Shown here piece after piece: positions 51,201 to 63,594 of a stretch of DNA of 64,000 bases. Below the pieces are notes generated by a model. It saw only the letters and a program-made list of their open reading frames with translations, did no database searches and was not told where the DNA came from. Positions within the stretch are counted from its first letter, which is position 1; the number at the start of each line of letters is the position of its first letter. Source of the stretch: Butyriboletus loyo (taxonomy: Eukaryota > Basidiomycota > Agaricomycetes > Boletales > Boletaceae); assembly GCA_038093515.1 (NCBI GenBank), contig JBBPSI010000009.1:124001-188000 (forward strand). The letters run 5' to 3'. Made by a program: the position numbers and the translations under genes.

Positions 51201-52355
51201 TCCAATGGAGACGGTGATGTACCAATAGCCCCCGAGGCCCATAACGAGGTCGAGGCCGATCCGATAGAACTCGCGGATGACTTGGAACCCCCAGCTAGTA
51301 TCCCGCACTTGTCGGACGCCGATCCCATTGAAGCGCCTTCCGAAGGCACTGGATCCTTGTTCACCGGTGTGGCTCAATCGACCCCAAAGCCGGGAGTGAC
51401 GAAACGGATCAAGACTCGTAACGGCCAAATTTTGAACGATGAAGCCGAACGCCCCGTCCTTCTCGAACAGCTGGCGTCGGGGGTCACGGACGAGGTAACC
51501 CCATTACCAGTGAAAGGAAAGTCGCGGAAAAAGATCACGGAGACGTCTGTCAGTCAAGAGCGGGCGCCAACGCGGAAGAGCCCTCGGTTTAGTTCCGTTC
51601 CACCCTCCACGAGTACGCCTGCAGCTATGGCGCTGCTGGACCCTAGGTCCAAAGCCGGAGCTCGGAGTGGTAAAGCTTCCAAAACGCCCGCGAAGCGGTC
51701 TGAGGAACGATCGGACGCTCTGCAGAGTAGTGCCAGAGGCGATGCTGCGCAGAATGGGGCGCCCATCGCTCTTACTCCATCGTTGATCAGGTGGGAAACG
51801 CTCCCAGAGCCGTCTTCGCCTTCTGTACAGCTGGACGAGACACCGGTGCGCATCGACGAGCTGATGGCTAGCAGTCCCCAACCAGACGACATTCCCAAGG
51901 GCCGATCCGGCAAGTCTGCCTCTTCTAGCCACACAAAAAGTTCCCAGGGGAAAGAACGATTGTTCGATCTCTCGTCCAGTCAGATACCCTTTCCATATTC
52001 CCAGCATCAGAATAATCCGGCGTCGAAGGCGTTTCTAAATGGGAAAGAGAGGGAGGAGATGGGTTCGGAAGAGGAGCCACAGGTGTCCAAGAAAAAAACA
52101 AAACTGCCTGTTCGATATCGTTCGTTGTCCCAGTTGGCTTCTCGGGCGACGCAACTCTTTTCTCCCAGTCTACCCACGCCTGCCAACAAGTCCGCGACTG
52201 ACAGAAAGACGAACAAACGTGTTGCTGACGAGGATTCATCATCATCATCCTCTTCTGATGCGGAGGGTATTGGATCCGAACATATCCCTCGGGGACGAAG
52301 GGCAGGGTCTGTGTTGGAGACAAGGAAGAAGAAAAGTATGCTGTCCATGATCTAA
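48280..52355 (+). CDS. Large acidic/Ser-rich nuclear-type protein with a CPxC motif
   Basis: The N-terminal exon (MSERSQLSEHLPKDPVRIVY) continues SRTFARLFNGNITSC and LDELKDVVRRKLGLG..VSLKQIGSDALLDLEDGDDDFQAF. This resembles a ubiquitin-like or PB1-like fold. After about 48.6 kb the protein is mostly disordered: an NLS-like AKKRKVSFDD, a short ETAETAET repeat, Lys-rich PRKKKKQEA, and several small exons through 49.3-49.8 kb whose joins are uncertain. An exon at about 49805-50310 carries a possible zinc ligand set, PPCPICLEKPFHIRYCCPIV followed by a charged helix GPDAIRERLKELKRTDMG. The last exon encodes 600 residues with Asp/Glu/Ser clusters and many SP sites, ending KKKSMLSMI at TAA 52355. 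Likely nuclear or nucleolar; no known family. Confidence 0.62.
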
Positions 52356-53774
52356 AGTCTATTGTCGTCGTTGGTCTCGCTTCTCGATTTGTACACGATC
52401 TTCACGAACGCAGCATTTCATTCAAGTTTTTTCATGTTCCTTGATTTGCTTCCCCACACATTGTGCATGGTCCACTCTCTTCATCTAATTATAAAGATAA
52501 ATCGCACGTTGTTTTCCCCAAATACGTATCGTTTCCCTGAGTCACTTAATGCCGATCAGATCGCATCCTGTCGTTTGAACGTTCAATGATTGCTCGTGTC
52601 ATGAATGTGTTGGAAGATTGAAGTACTCTACGTGACATTCAGTTTTCGACGGCATCTCAAGGACGTCATCCAAACGACCTTGACGCTGCGCTGGTCAGCA
52701 CACACAATTGAAGCAAGACGCGCGCGAAAGCATGAACTTGGAGATCCCATGTAAAGGAGGGCCTTGATCCGCAGTTCCATTGGCTTGGGTAGATGTCCTC
52801 TCATAGCCAGGTGGCTATGCACAGTTCCCAGGGTTAACTTTTGCTTCCACCCCGATCGGCCGAGGGAACGAACGGGTCATTGTGAATTGACATGATGCAC
52901 AACGAGCGTCTTGTTATTAGTCCGGAAGAGTGTGAGCAGGGTTGATTGGTGAGAGCTCCACCTGGCAAACGGAGAAACCAGTGAAAGGACGATAGTCAAT
53001 GTACCGGTAACCTGGGAATGCCCGGCGTTTGTGACACACGGGGTCTTGGGTTGGTACTTGACTTGGTATCGTGAAAGCGATTCCTTGTCTTGAGTAGTTT
53101 ATTCGTGTTCGTGGAAAGGTTGGTGAAGGAGGTCATCCCCCAAGGCCGCATCATCGGTCGCGCAGCTTGGAGTGCGGCCAACAAGCATTGCTAAAACCGA
53201 TGGGAGGGAGCTATTGCAACTTGCGCAATGCGTGCGGTATGCCAGGTCGACAGTGTGGATTTCGTTGACCCGTTGACCAACCATTCACACTTACCTTGGC
53301 TTCCTGCTTTAGCTTGTGGCGCCGCAGAATGATTATCAGCATTCACTCGAACCGCGGAAGGAGGAAACCTCAAAGGCACAGTTGAATGTATGCGCATTGG
53401 GTCTGGGCATCATCCACTATTTTTACCTGTCTCTCATCAGATGGTTGATTGTGATACGATTTACATACGTCTTCGGATTCAACCACGGACAGCAAGGATG
53501 ATGGCAAATAAACTGCCCCGATGGCTCGATAAATGGTGTTATGCAAAGACATGGGAAGGAAAAACTGCATGCGTCGAAGAAGGACTGATCACGGGGCCAA
53601 ATAGACTTCTTCAAATCATCATCAGACGAGTTGTCACGTGGTTGTAATCACCGCCCACAAACAAACAAATCCCATCATCATCACAACAATCGCAAACTCT
53701 GACTCTGTCTATAAGCCTTCTCATTTACATAACTCACAACTCACAACTTCGCTGGGCCTTCAGCTCGCTCGTAC
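52356..53774. other. 1.4-kb intergenic region upstream of CPA1
   Basis: No gene recognised. The part just before 53775 is pyrimidine- and A-rich (53650-53760) and is the likely CPA1 promoter and transcript leader. Short minus-strand frames at 52628-53400 are unsupported. Confidence 0.4.
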
Positions 53775-53891
53775 ATGATATACACCAAGAACACTCGCGA
53801 CGAGTATGTACGCCATCCGTTTCCTATTTTCTGCTCTGATCATCCCGCAGCTACATCTCTGATCTCGTTTTCTCTCTCCGGAGCCTCTGAA
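53775..53891 (+). promoter_or_regulatory. Spliced uORF encoding arginine attenuator peptide
   Basis: The uORF ATG is at 53775. Exon 1 is 53775-53803, a 48-nt intron is 53804-53851 (GTATGT..GCAG), and exon 2 is 53852-53891 with TGA at 53889-53891. The spliced frame has 22 codons. It starts MIYTKNTR, has the core DDYISD, and ends SLRSL. The core aligns with the D-Y-[IL]-S-D core of the Neurospora arg-2 and yeast CPA1 attenuator peptides, which stall ribosomes at high arginine. The Asp/Tyr/Ser/Asp positions important in those peptides are kept, while the later Trp is Phe here. Only 13 nt separate the stop from the CPA1 ATG. Unspliced, the uORF runs 75 codons to 54002 and overlaps the CPA1 start in another frame. 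Confidence 0.85.
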
Positions 53892-53904
53892 AACCTAACA
53901 CACC

Positions 53905-55367
53905 ATGCTTGCCCGCACCCAGATCCGAAACCAAATTTTTGCCCGTGGCTTTGCCACCCATGCTGGCCCAAAGACCGCCTTGCCCGCCGTCTTACATCTT
54001 AAAACTGGCCAGTCTTTTCATGGCCGATCTTTTGGCGCTCCAAAGAGTACCTTTGGAGAGACCGTCTTTTCCACTTCAATTACGTCCTGTAAGTGTTTTC
54101 TTCTTGGATCCGATCAAACTCCAATTTGACACCTATCCCAGATACTGAGTCAATGACCGATCCTTCCTATCGGAGCCAGATTCTTGTCTTCACTACCCCT
54201 CTCATCGGAAATTATGGGGTTCCCAACAACAAAGCTCCCATTGACTCGCAGGATGTCGGTGTCGTCATGGAGTCTGAAGGAGTTCAGTGCAGCGCCGTCG
54301 TGGTTGCAGATGTGGCTGAGAAATTTTCCCATCACGCTGCAGTTGAATCCCTCGCTTCTTGGTGTCGCCGCTTTAATGTCCCTGGTATTACTGGCGTGGA
54401 CACTCGTGAAATCACGCGTTTATTGCGTGATCAAGGAACCACCCTCGGTCGTCTTGCCGTCGGTGCAGATGTCTCGGCTCCTCCGCCAACTCCTGAGCAA
54501 TACTGGGATCCCTCTAATGAGAACCTCGTCGACCAAGTTTCTACAAAGATTCCGTATTACCTCAATCCTAATGGTGATGTCCGAATTGCTGTTCTCGACT
54601 TCGGTGCCAAGGCGAACATCGTTCGTTCCCTCATCCGTCGAAACGCCGCAGTCACTGTACTCCCTTGGGACTTTGATTTCAACTCCATCCGTGACCAGTA
54701 CGACGGCCTCTTCCTTTCCAACGGTCCCGGCGACCCTAGGCATTGCATGAATACAGCTTTGACACTCCGCAAGACTCTTCAGGAGTGGGACAAGCCTGTT
54801 TTCGGTATTTGTATGGGCCACCAGATTATTGGTATGGCAGCGGGTCTGGAAGCATATCGTATGACTTTCGGGAACCGTGGACATAACCAACCCGTCCTCG
54901 CTTTGGCTTCCGCGGGTTCCATCAAAGCTGGTCGTGTTTATGTGACCAGGTGGGCATTGAAAGGATACGGTTAATACACAGATTTGACTGATTGAGATAT
55001 TTTCCAGCCAAAACCATCAATACGCACTCAAATTGACTGATCCATTCCCAGCAGGGTGGGAACCATTCTTCATCAACTGCAACGATTCCTCCGTCGAGGG
55101 TATTAAATCGACCGTGGACTCTGGCAAGAGGGTTTGGGGTGTGCAATTCCACCCTGAGAGTGCTGGCGGCCCGTTGGATACCATGGAGGTTAGTGCTCCC
55201 CACTTGTCACACATACTCCCTCTGATCTGATCGTCCAGATGTTCACGGACTTCCTTGCCGAGTGTCGCGCCCACAGGCTCACATTACCGAAGGCCGCTCC
55301 CGTGGATTTGGCGAGTTCCATCAAAGACTACGCTCCTCGTCTCCCAGAGATTTCTGTTGGTGCTTAG
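53905..55367 (+). CDS. CPA1: Arginine-specific carbamoyl-phosphate synthase small subunit
   Basis: Glutaminase subunit that releases ammonia from glutamine for carbamoyl phosphate in arginine synthesis. Four exons (53905-54088, 54142-54949, 55008-55188, 55239-55367) encode about 433 residues. MLARTQIRNQIFARGFATHA is an Arg-rich mitochondrial presequence. The CPS small-subunit N-domain follows (LKTGQSFHGRSFGA, FTTPLIGNYGVPNNKAP, VPGITGVDTREITRLLRDQG), then the class I glutamine amidotransferase domain: LSNGPGDPRHC, the nucleophile Cys in VFGICMGHQIIG, and the His/Glu of the triad in WGVQFHPESAGGP. All catalytic residues are present. The attenuator uORF at 53775-53891 predicts arginine-responsive translation and decay. 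Confidence 0.96.
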
Positions 55368-55622
55368 ATGATAGCACGGCTTCCACGTTATTGTTCGTGG
55401 GGTGTAGTTGAGTGTACGAGCACGCTGCGTGGTTGCGATTCTGGTGAACGGCAAACCTAGTTTCCTATCATGCCAAAAAATCTGTACATGTTTTCTAACA
55501 ATGGCTATGTTTTTTGCCTCATACGAGTGGTTCGCGTTGAACACCTCGAATTGCCTGATTCAGATTTGGGCGCCACTAACATATTGGTGACATTGTCCTG
55601 TACCACCGTCGCACGCATCAAC

Positions 55623-57297
55623 ATGAATTTCCTCGACACCTACGGAATAACGGGCACGGGTACGAGTACCCCGCCTACCAGTGAACGACAGCCCGAGCAA
55701 AGCCTCAACGAAGAGGTTTCGCAGGTCATTGGACAACTCGGACGTTTCTGGGGAGGGTTCAGGAAACAGGTATGCACGAAATTGTCACTGCTCCGCCCAT
55801 GCCCTGAGGATGGCCGCGGCACATTAGAGCGAGGTAGCACTTGCCACTGCGCGACGGGACTTGGGCCAAGTTGTCACACAAGCTCAGCGCGAGATCGAGA
55901 AACTAACTACTGCGGAACAACAATCGAGTAGATCTGAAGCGGAGGAAGACGGCGAGGAAGAAAGCGATGCTGAGGGGTCGGCGGGTACGCCCACCGCGGA
56001 TATGACGCGGCCTGCTAGCACCCGGCTCGGCGACGACCCAGGTGTGTCTGGGTCATCAACGATTACCACGGCACATTCCTTCTTCTCGCGTCTCCAATCA
56101 TCGATCCCGCCCAATATCGTCTCCGCCGTTCAGGCGCAGCTTCCTGACAGCCTCAGGAACGCGCAAAACATTGACCTCGCGCAGTTTGGGAGCACGCTTT
56201 CCTCCGAGTTTCAGCGCGTGCAGGGTATCACGCGAGCACAGGCGGAGGAGTATGTACACAAGAGCGAAGTGCTGCTCCGTGAGGTGGTGAAGGAAGTCGG
56301 GGATGTGCTCCAAGAGGCTGTCAAAGTCATCCCGCCTGAAGAAGGCTCCGCGGACGCTCCCATTGCTTGGGATGGTACAGATATCTGGATGCTGCCCAGC
56401 TTAGCTGCGAGTGCGGATGGATCGACTACTTCCAAAGGTAAGGGTAAGGAGGTTGATTCTGGACCTTCATCTAGGCGTCCGTCAGAGGATGCACGTCGGG
56501 CTGTTGCGACCCGCGCTGAGTCGCTGTTGAAACAACTTAGGAGGAATCCTGAGATCATCAAGCTTGATCCTGCTGTGGACACCTCCCAGGTTGCTTATCT
56601 GGCATGGGCGAATGCAAGTGAGGCGAGCGGAGAAGGATTTGGCACGAAGGTATGGGGAGAACGCATTGCTGAGGCGCTGTCCGATCCCTCGGATGGGGTG
56701 GCGTTGCAGGCTACGTTCGATACACTTGGTATGGTTTCATTCATTTCCAGCATAACGACCACTTCATTCCCACCGCTAGTACCGTCATTCATGCCCGAAG
56801 AAGTCTATTGGGTCAGGTACTTCTTCCGAGTGCACCAGATCGAGACGGAGGAAAACAGGCGGAAAGCATTACTACAAGGTAAGCCCTTTCCTTACTCAGA
56901 TACGAGGTTCGCTAAAACCCGGGAAAAAGCGACTACGGAGAATGAAGATGACTTTAGTTGGGAGGATGACGAAGACGAATCTGTCTCTGTTGGTGACACA
57001 AAGAAAACCCCGACTCCCGCCGACCAACTGGCGTCATCACAGCACACGCTCGCTCCCCCCAGGACGACATCTACGTCGGATGTCCTGTCGCTACCGTCTT
57101 CGCACGTACAGAGTCCTAGGGAAAGCAGTGAGGAGAGCTATGATGTTGTCTCTGGAAATGTTAGCAGTACAGGAGCGGTTGAAGTGGAGGACGAAGAAGA
57201 AGAAGAGGAGGAGGGGGAGGAGGAAGAAGAAGAAGAAGAAGAAGAAGAAGGGCAAGAGGAAGAGGGTGGGGAAGGTGAAGACAGCGACTGGGAGTAG
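55623..57297 (+). CDS. BSD-domain protein with acidic tail (Dos2-like)
   Basis: ATG 55623 starts MNFLDTYGITGTGTSTPPTS. The first exon ends GGFRKQ at about 55770 and joins across a 58-nt intron to SEVALATARRDLGQVVTQAQ. The second exon is long and nearly complete; the rest of the protein up to TAG 57297 is there with at most one short intron near 56730. The BSD domain is at about 56540-56880: LLKQLRRNPEIIKLDPAVDT, then SFMPEEVYWVRYFFRVHQIE with the characteristic F/W positions. The C-terminus is extremely acidic, with an almost uninterrupted Glu run at about 57183-57285. The combination (N-terminal helices, BSD, acidic tail) resembles fungal Dos2-type proteins. Function not settled. Confidence 0.8.
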
Positions 57298-57485
57298 CCG
57301 GGCCTGGAATATTCTCATTTCTATTGTACCTAGTCGGAGTCGTCGCAGTTGTGAATGTTTGTTCCTTGACCAATTAGGCAAATTGACTAGTCATGACGGC
57401 AATGAAAGATCTCGTCCGGCCTGGGCCCATCCGACGATTTGTTCTCTTTTACAGTGTTCGTTGTTGCACCCTCAAGTGATGCGGG

Positions 57486-59603
57486 ATGAGTTCCTTGTAT
57501 GAAAGACGCTTTAGCAAGTCGCGTCTGCTCTCCAAACCCACCATCATTCTCGCACTTCGCTTCTTCTGGGTCATTGTCGTCATTTGGTGCGAGTTCGGGG
57601 TTTTCTTCTACAGTTTATCAGATTGTAGATGGCCAGACAAGGCTTTCCATCCCGTGAGTAAGAACAGTTGGAATGCCTTCCAGTGGGTCTCACTGACGCG
57701 TTCCATTCAAGACTCGTTCGCTGTCTGGCGTGAAGCCCACGCGAGTGCTCTTGGTTGCAGATGCTCGACTACGGGACCCTGCCATTTCCGCGTCAAATTC
57801 CTGGTTCGGGTACGATCCTAACCTATCATATTTACGCAAGAGTTGGAGAGCTGCGTCACGTCTCCATCCAAACGTGGTCATGTTTCTCGGCGATACGTTT
57901 GCCTCGAGTCGCTATGTCACAAGTGAAGCAGAGTGCGTATTTCTATGCCCAAGTGGACGTGTCCATCGGCTATTGGAAGATGACACTAACCCCATGACAA
58001 GCAGCTACGATCAATACAATCGTGCCTTCGAAGCTACTTTCCCTCAGGATGCTTTGGTACCGCTCTACCTCATCCCTGGGAACAACGATATAGGGTGTGT
58101 TTCGGTCCCTCTGGACGAGTCTGGGTTTAAATCCGTGTTCACAGGCTCGGCGACTCCTCGTCTTTTCCCAAGGACGCTCGCCAGTTCTTCGAGAAACGTT
58201 TCGGGCCCCTAAATCGAGTTGTTTCTATTTCAGGCCATCAGTTCGTCTTGTTGAATGCGCCGGGGCTCGTGGAGGAAGACTATCGCCGTCATGCGCATGG
58301 TCAAACCTACGATCATTGGACTCCACTTCCGGGAGGTCCGATCGAGTTTGTACAGTCGATCTCTGATCAAGAAGATGACCACGCGGGGGAACCGAAAATT
58401 TTACTCAGTCATATACCGCTCTCTCGGCCGTCGAGTAAGTCCTGTGGACCACTGCGTGAGAAGGCTTCGATACGCGCGGGGGCGGGGCCTGGGTACCAGG
58501 CGATGCTCGGCAAACAAACGACCGAGTTTTTGTTGAAAAAGTTGCGACCGTCTGTGGTGTTCAGGTGAGACAACTCTTGTCAAGTGTCGACTTGCGTCAG
58601 TGACATGACTAGTGGCGATAATCGGGACTATTGCGAAGTCACACATGAACTACCCAGTTCCGACCCCCAAGCCAATACAGTTCGGGAGGTTACCGTCAAA
58701 TCATTTTCTCCGAGTCGACACATCCGCCGACCAGGTTTTCAGCTCCTCTCCCTGGTTCCTCCGTCTTCCTCACCAACTGGGCCCACTTTCGCGGATGCAC
58801 CGTGTCATCTGCCAGACACACTTCGCATCTTTCACTCAATATATATTCCTTGCTTCGTGTTGACCGCACTCGTATTGCTATACCTGAACATCGGCCCTTC
58901 ACGCCACGGAAAACGCTTTTCTATTCTCTCGCCCATATCATTGACGCGTTACAGGCGATCGTCATCTCCCCCTGAGCCCGAATCGGCCATATGGACCACT
59001 CGGACCCCGCTCAAGTCGAGAATCCCAACGAGTCCTACCGCACCACTTCCCCTCTCCGCGCGAATCACCAACACAAAATCTATTCCAGCTTTTCGTGCTT
59101 CCCCTATCTCCACGCCTCAAGGTTCCCCGTTGCTCAGTCCGATCACACTCTTCCCGTCTGGAGACGAAGGCGACGCGATAGAAGATTACGTTGGCCCGTC
59201 TCATTACAGCCTTCGACGAGATCTACACTATAGCATTGGTTGGCAAGGCGAGCACGACGACGACGACACACGAGAGCGTGACACTGTACACAGCCGTCCG
59301 CACCCCCGTCCGCACCCGCGCGCCGCGCCGGCACCGTATTTTCTCCCGCCGCCTTTATCACAGCATGCGCGTGCGCGATGGACGTTCTCGTGGTCGTTCG
59401 TGTTTTGTGGGCGACGACGACGAATGACGATCGGGATGCCTAATTGGAAGGCATGGCAAAGCTGGTTGAGCGCATCGACGGGGTCGACGGGATATCAAAG
59501 GGGGAGGTGCCGGGGCCTCGTATGGCGGTTTGCGAGCGATTGTGTGAGCGTGGCGTTGCCTGCTGTCGTTGCATGGTCGGTGATCGGCTGGTTCTTTTTT
59601 TGA
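57486..59603 (+). CDS. Cdc1/Ted1-family paralogue, predicted pseudoenzyme
   Basis: Same architecture as 42000-43840: ATG 57486, N-terminal TM (IILALRFFWVIVVIWCEFGV), CRWPD, then the phosphoesterase core, PGFQLLSLV, and C-terminal TMs ending WSVIGWFFF at TGA 59603. Introns after CRWPD, in the second motif, after the third motif, and before the DHDYC-equivalent are at matching positions, and every join keeps frame. Metal-ligand motifs are degraded: VADARLRD instead of ADPQIID, FLGDTFAS instead of GDMMDNG, IPGNNDIG instead of PGNHDVG, and SGDNRDYCE instead of SGDDHDYCE. LLSHIPLSR keeps its His. The intact frame with lost ligands suggests a non-catalytic member rather than a decaying pseudogene. 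Confidence 0.85.
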
Positions 59604-60574
59604 AGTGTTGGGACATTGACGGTGTTGAGGTCGCGTCAGTACATGGGAACTATCGTTAGCTTAGGTGCTGCTTGTCGATGGGCGTAATGATCGGACAGTG
59701 GACGGATTGGTAGCAAGCCCATGGCATGTAACATGTCTTTCTCCACACGCTCGTTGAAAAATTCTATCGACATGCACTTTCTTCGTCTTTCCGGGCCAAA
59801 AATCTATGACCGCCCCGATTGATCATGGTCCAGATTTGAAAGCAAGGCACATCGTTTCTTGGCCAGCCTCATTCGGGTCATACCAACCCGTGCGGACGAC
59901 ATACATACTCGGAGGACGATGGGTTCTGAAACCAAGTTTATCGAGACAGGCGAGAGTAGCTTGCCAATATTAGCGTTCGGTTAGCTCTGTTCTAGAGAAC
60001 GGTATGATACTCCACCGTTTGCATAACAGTAATAGAGACGAGGAACGCGTCGGGCTGATGTGTCCGAAAATGTCACCATGATTTGGCAGACAGCTCCTGC
60101 TGAAACTACGACCACGACCTCTTTCCGAGGAGGAAAGGGTGGACGATACGACAATCGTGGACCAGTGCAAGAACCAGGACGGACCACTGTCAAGTATTCG
60201 TAGCCACTGAGCAGAGTGAGAACGCGCTCGTGTCCACGCGAATCAGCGTTCGACGTCAAGGCTCAGGTACAATAAACCCAAGAAAGACAGGACCGTGTTG
60301 CCTACGCGCCGGTCGACGAACAGTCATCCCCCACAAAAGCGTGCCGCACATTGCATATTGCCAGAACGTCTCGTCCTCGCAGAAGAACGCAGCTTGGCCT
60401 CACGACCGATGACCGTTCCCCATCCTGGGAGCATACACGGGTCACCTGCGTTTGACGTTGACTCGTACCCCGCGCCATGCAAGGAATGAGATATACAAGG
60501 ATGGTGATTGTGGTCTCGATCGCGATTCTATACAATAGCCAAGAGCAGCGCTGGCGCAGCACATTCTATCAACC
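59604..60574. other. Intergenic, nothing recognised
   Basis: Short overlapping frames at 59970-60560 on both strands, none with a motif. Lies between the second phosphoesterase and the NDUFB2-like gene, tail to tail. Confidence 0.4.
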
Positions 60575-61043
60575 TCAATGATGATCTCCTTCATGCCCAT
60601 CATGGTGTCCATGTCCATGTCCTTCCCATGGATGCCGTAACCCCTAGAGAACGCAGCATGTTAAAGGGTGTACTAGTTCCATGACATGGCGGCGTACTAA
60701 TAATTTTGGACCATCCTCACTGCATCACACCATAGAGGATAGGTGAGAATCCATGAAGCGTCAGCGCATGCAAGAAACGGGACAAGTCAACTTACCGAGC
60801 ACGGTAGAAAATAAAGAACCACATGGTCGCACCAAGGGCTTTGGAGAGGAATTGGTGTTTGAAACCGGGTAGGTGGGGGTTAAATCCTGAGGCTGTCATT
60901 GGCATCGGTATGAACGGCGTCAGTGGGGTGAAACGGCGACAGAGCTGTGGTGAACGGCGTACGATGACCTGCACCTGCCATGATGTTGAGAGTTCGGGCG
61001 AGGACGGTGTTTGGTCTTGTTTGTTCTCGAAGGTCATTGACAT
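60575..61043 (-). CDS. NDUFB2-like (AGGG) mitochondrial complex I subunit
   Basis: A small inner-membrane subunit. Exons: up to 61043 ending at 60796, a 22-nt microexon 60719-60698, and a last exon 60643-60575. Joined, they read LSKALGATMWFFIFYRARED, then GPKLLGLRHPWEGHGHGHHD and GHEGDH, with TGA at 60575-60577. The single TM (ALGATMWFFIFYRAR), the R-x-D-G-P-x-L-L-G motif, HPW and the His/Gly-rich tail match fungal NDUFB2/AGGG subunits. Start uncertain: an open frame begins at ATG 61043, while a shorter model starts at ATG 60981 with an 82-nt intron and gives about 63 residues starting MAASGFNPHLPG. Confidence 0.78.
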
Positions 61044-61122
61044 TAAATACTAAAGGTCCAGATGTCCAAAGGTAAAAGTACTATTCCATCCTGCGTGTCT
61101 CTCCTATACCCTACTAATCATA

Positions 61123-63308
<2,186 letters not shown>

Positions 63309-63594
63309 CAAGGGCTAGAAGACGAGGAGGAAGCGATGGGAAGCGAGAAAGGAGGTTGCCACCGCCATTTAACTGAGTGAGTGGACATGCGTAAATGGTG
63401 AGGGTTCCGTATGGCCTTGCTCGAACGTTGCAAAGGGCGGACTCCGTTTCGGACAGATAGTAGATACGGGACGACACAGCCACGAATACCGGGATTTGCC
63501 CGCTGAGTTTGAACCTTTCAAACCTTGATTTTCAGTGGGTATCATCAAAACCTTCTAGGCCGCTTCACGACTCCCATTCTCAAGACTCCTCGAC
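63309..63594. promoter_or_regulatory. Divergent promoter region, UGP copy 2 / RPS8
   Basis: 286 bp between the divergent starts. It should hold both promoters; a pyrimidine-rich leader precedes the RPS8 ATG, as usual for ribosomal protein genes. No specific factor site was identified. Confidence 0.5.

Noticed and set aside
53775..54002. 75-codon protein overlapping the CPA1 start
   Set aside because: Treated as the unspliced form of the attenuator uORF, not an independent gene.
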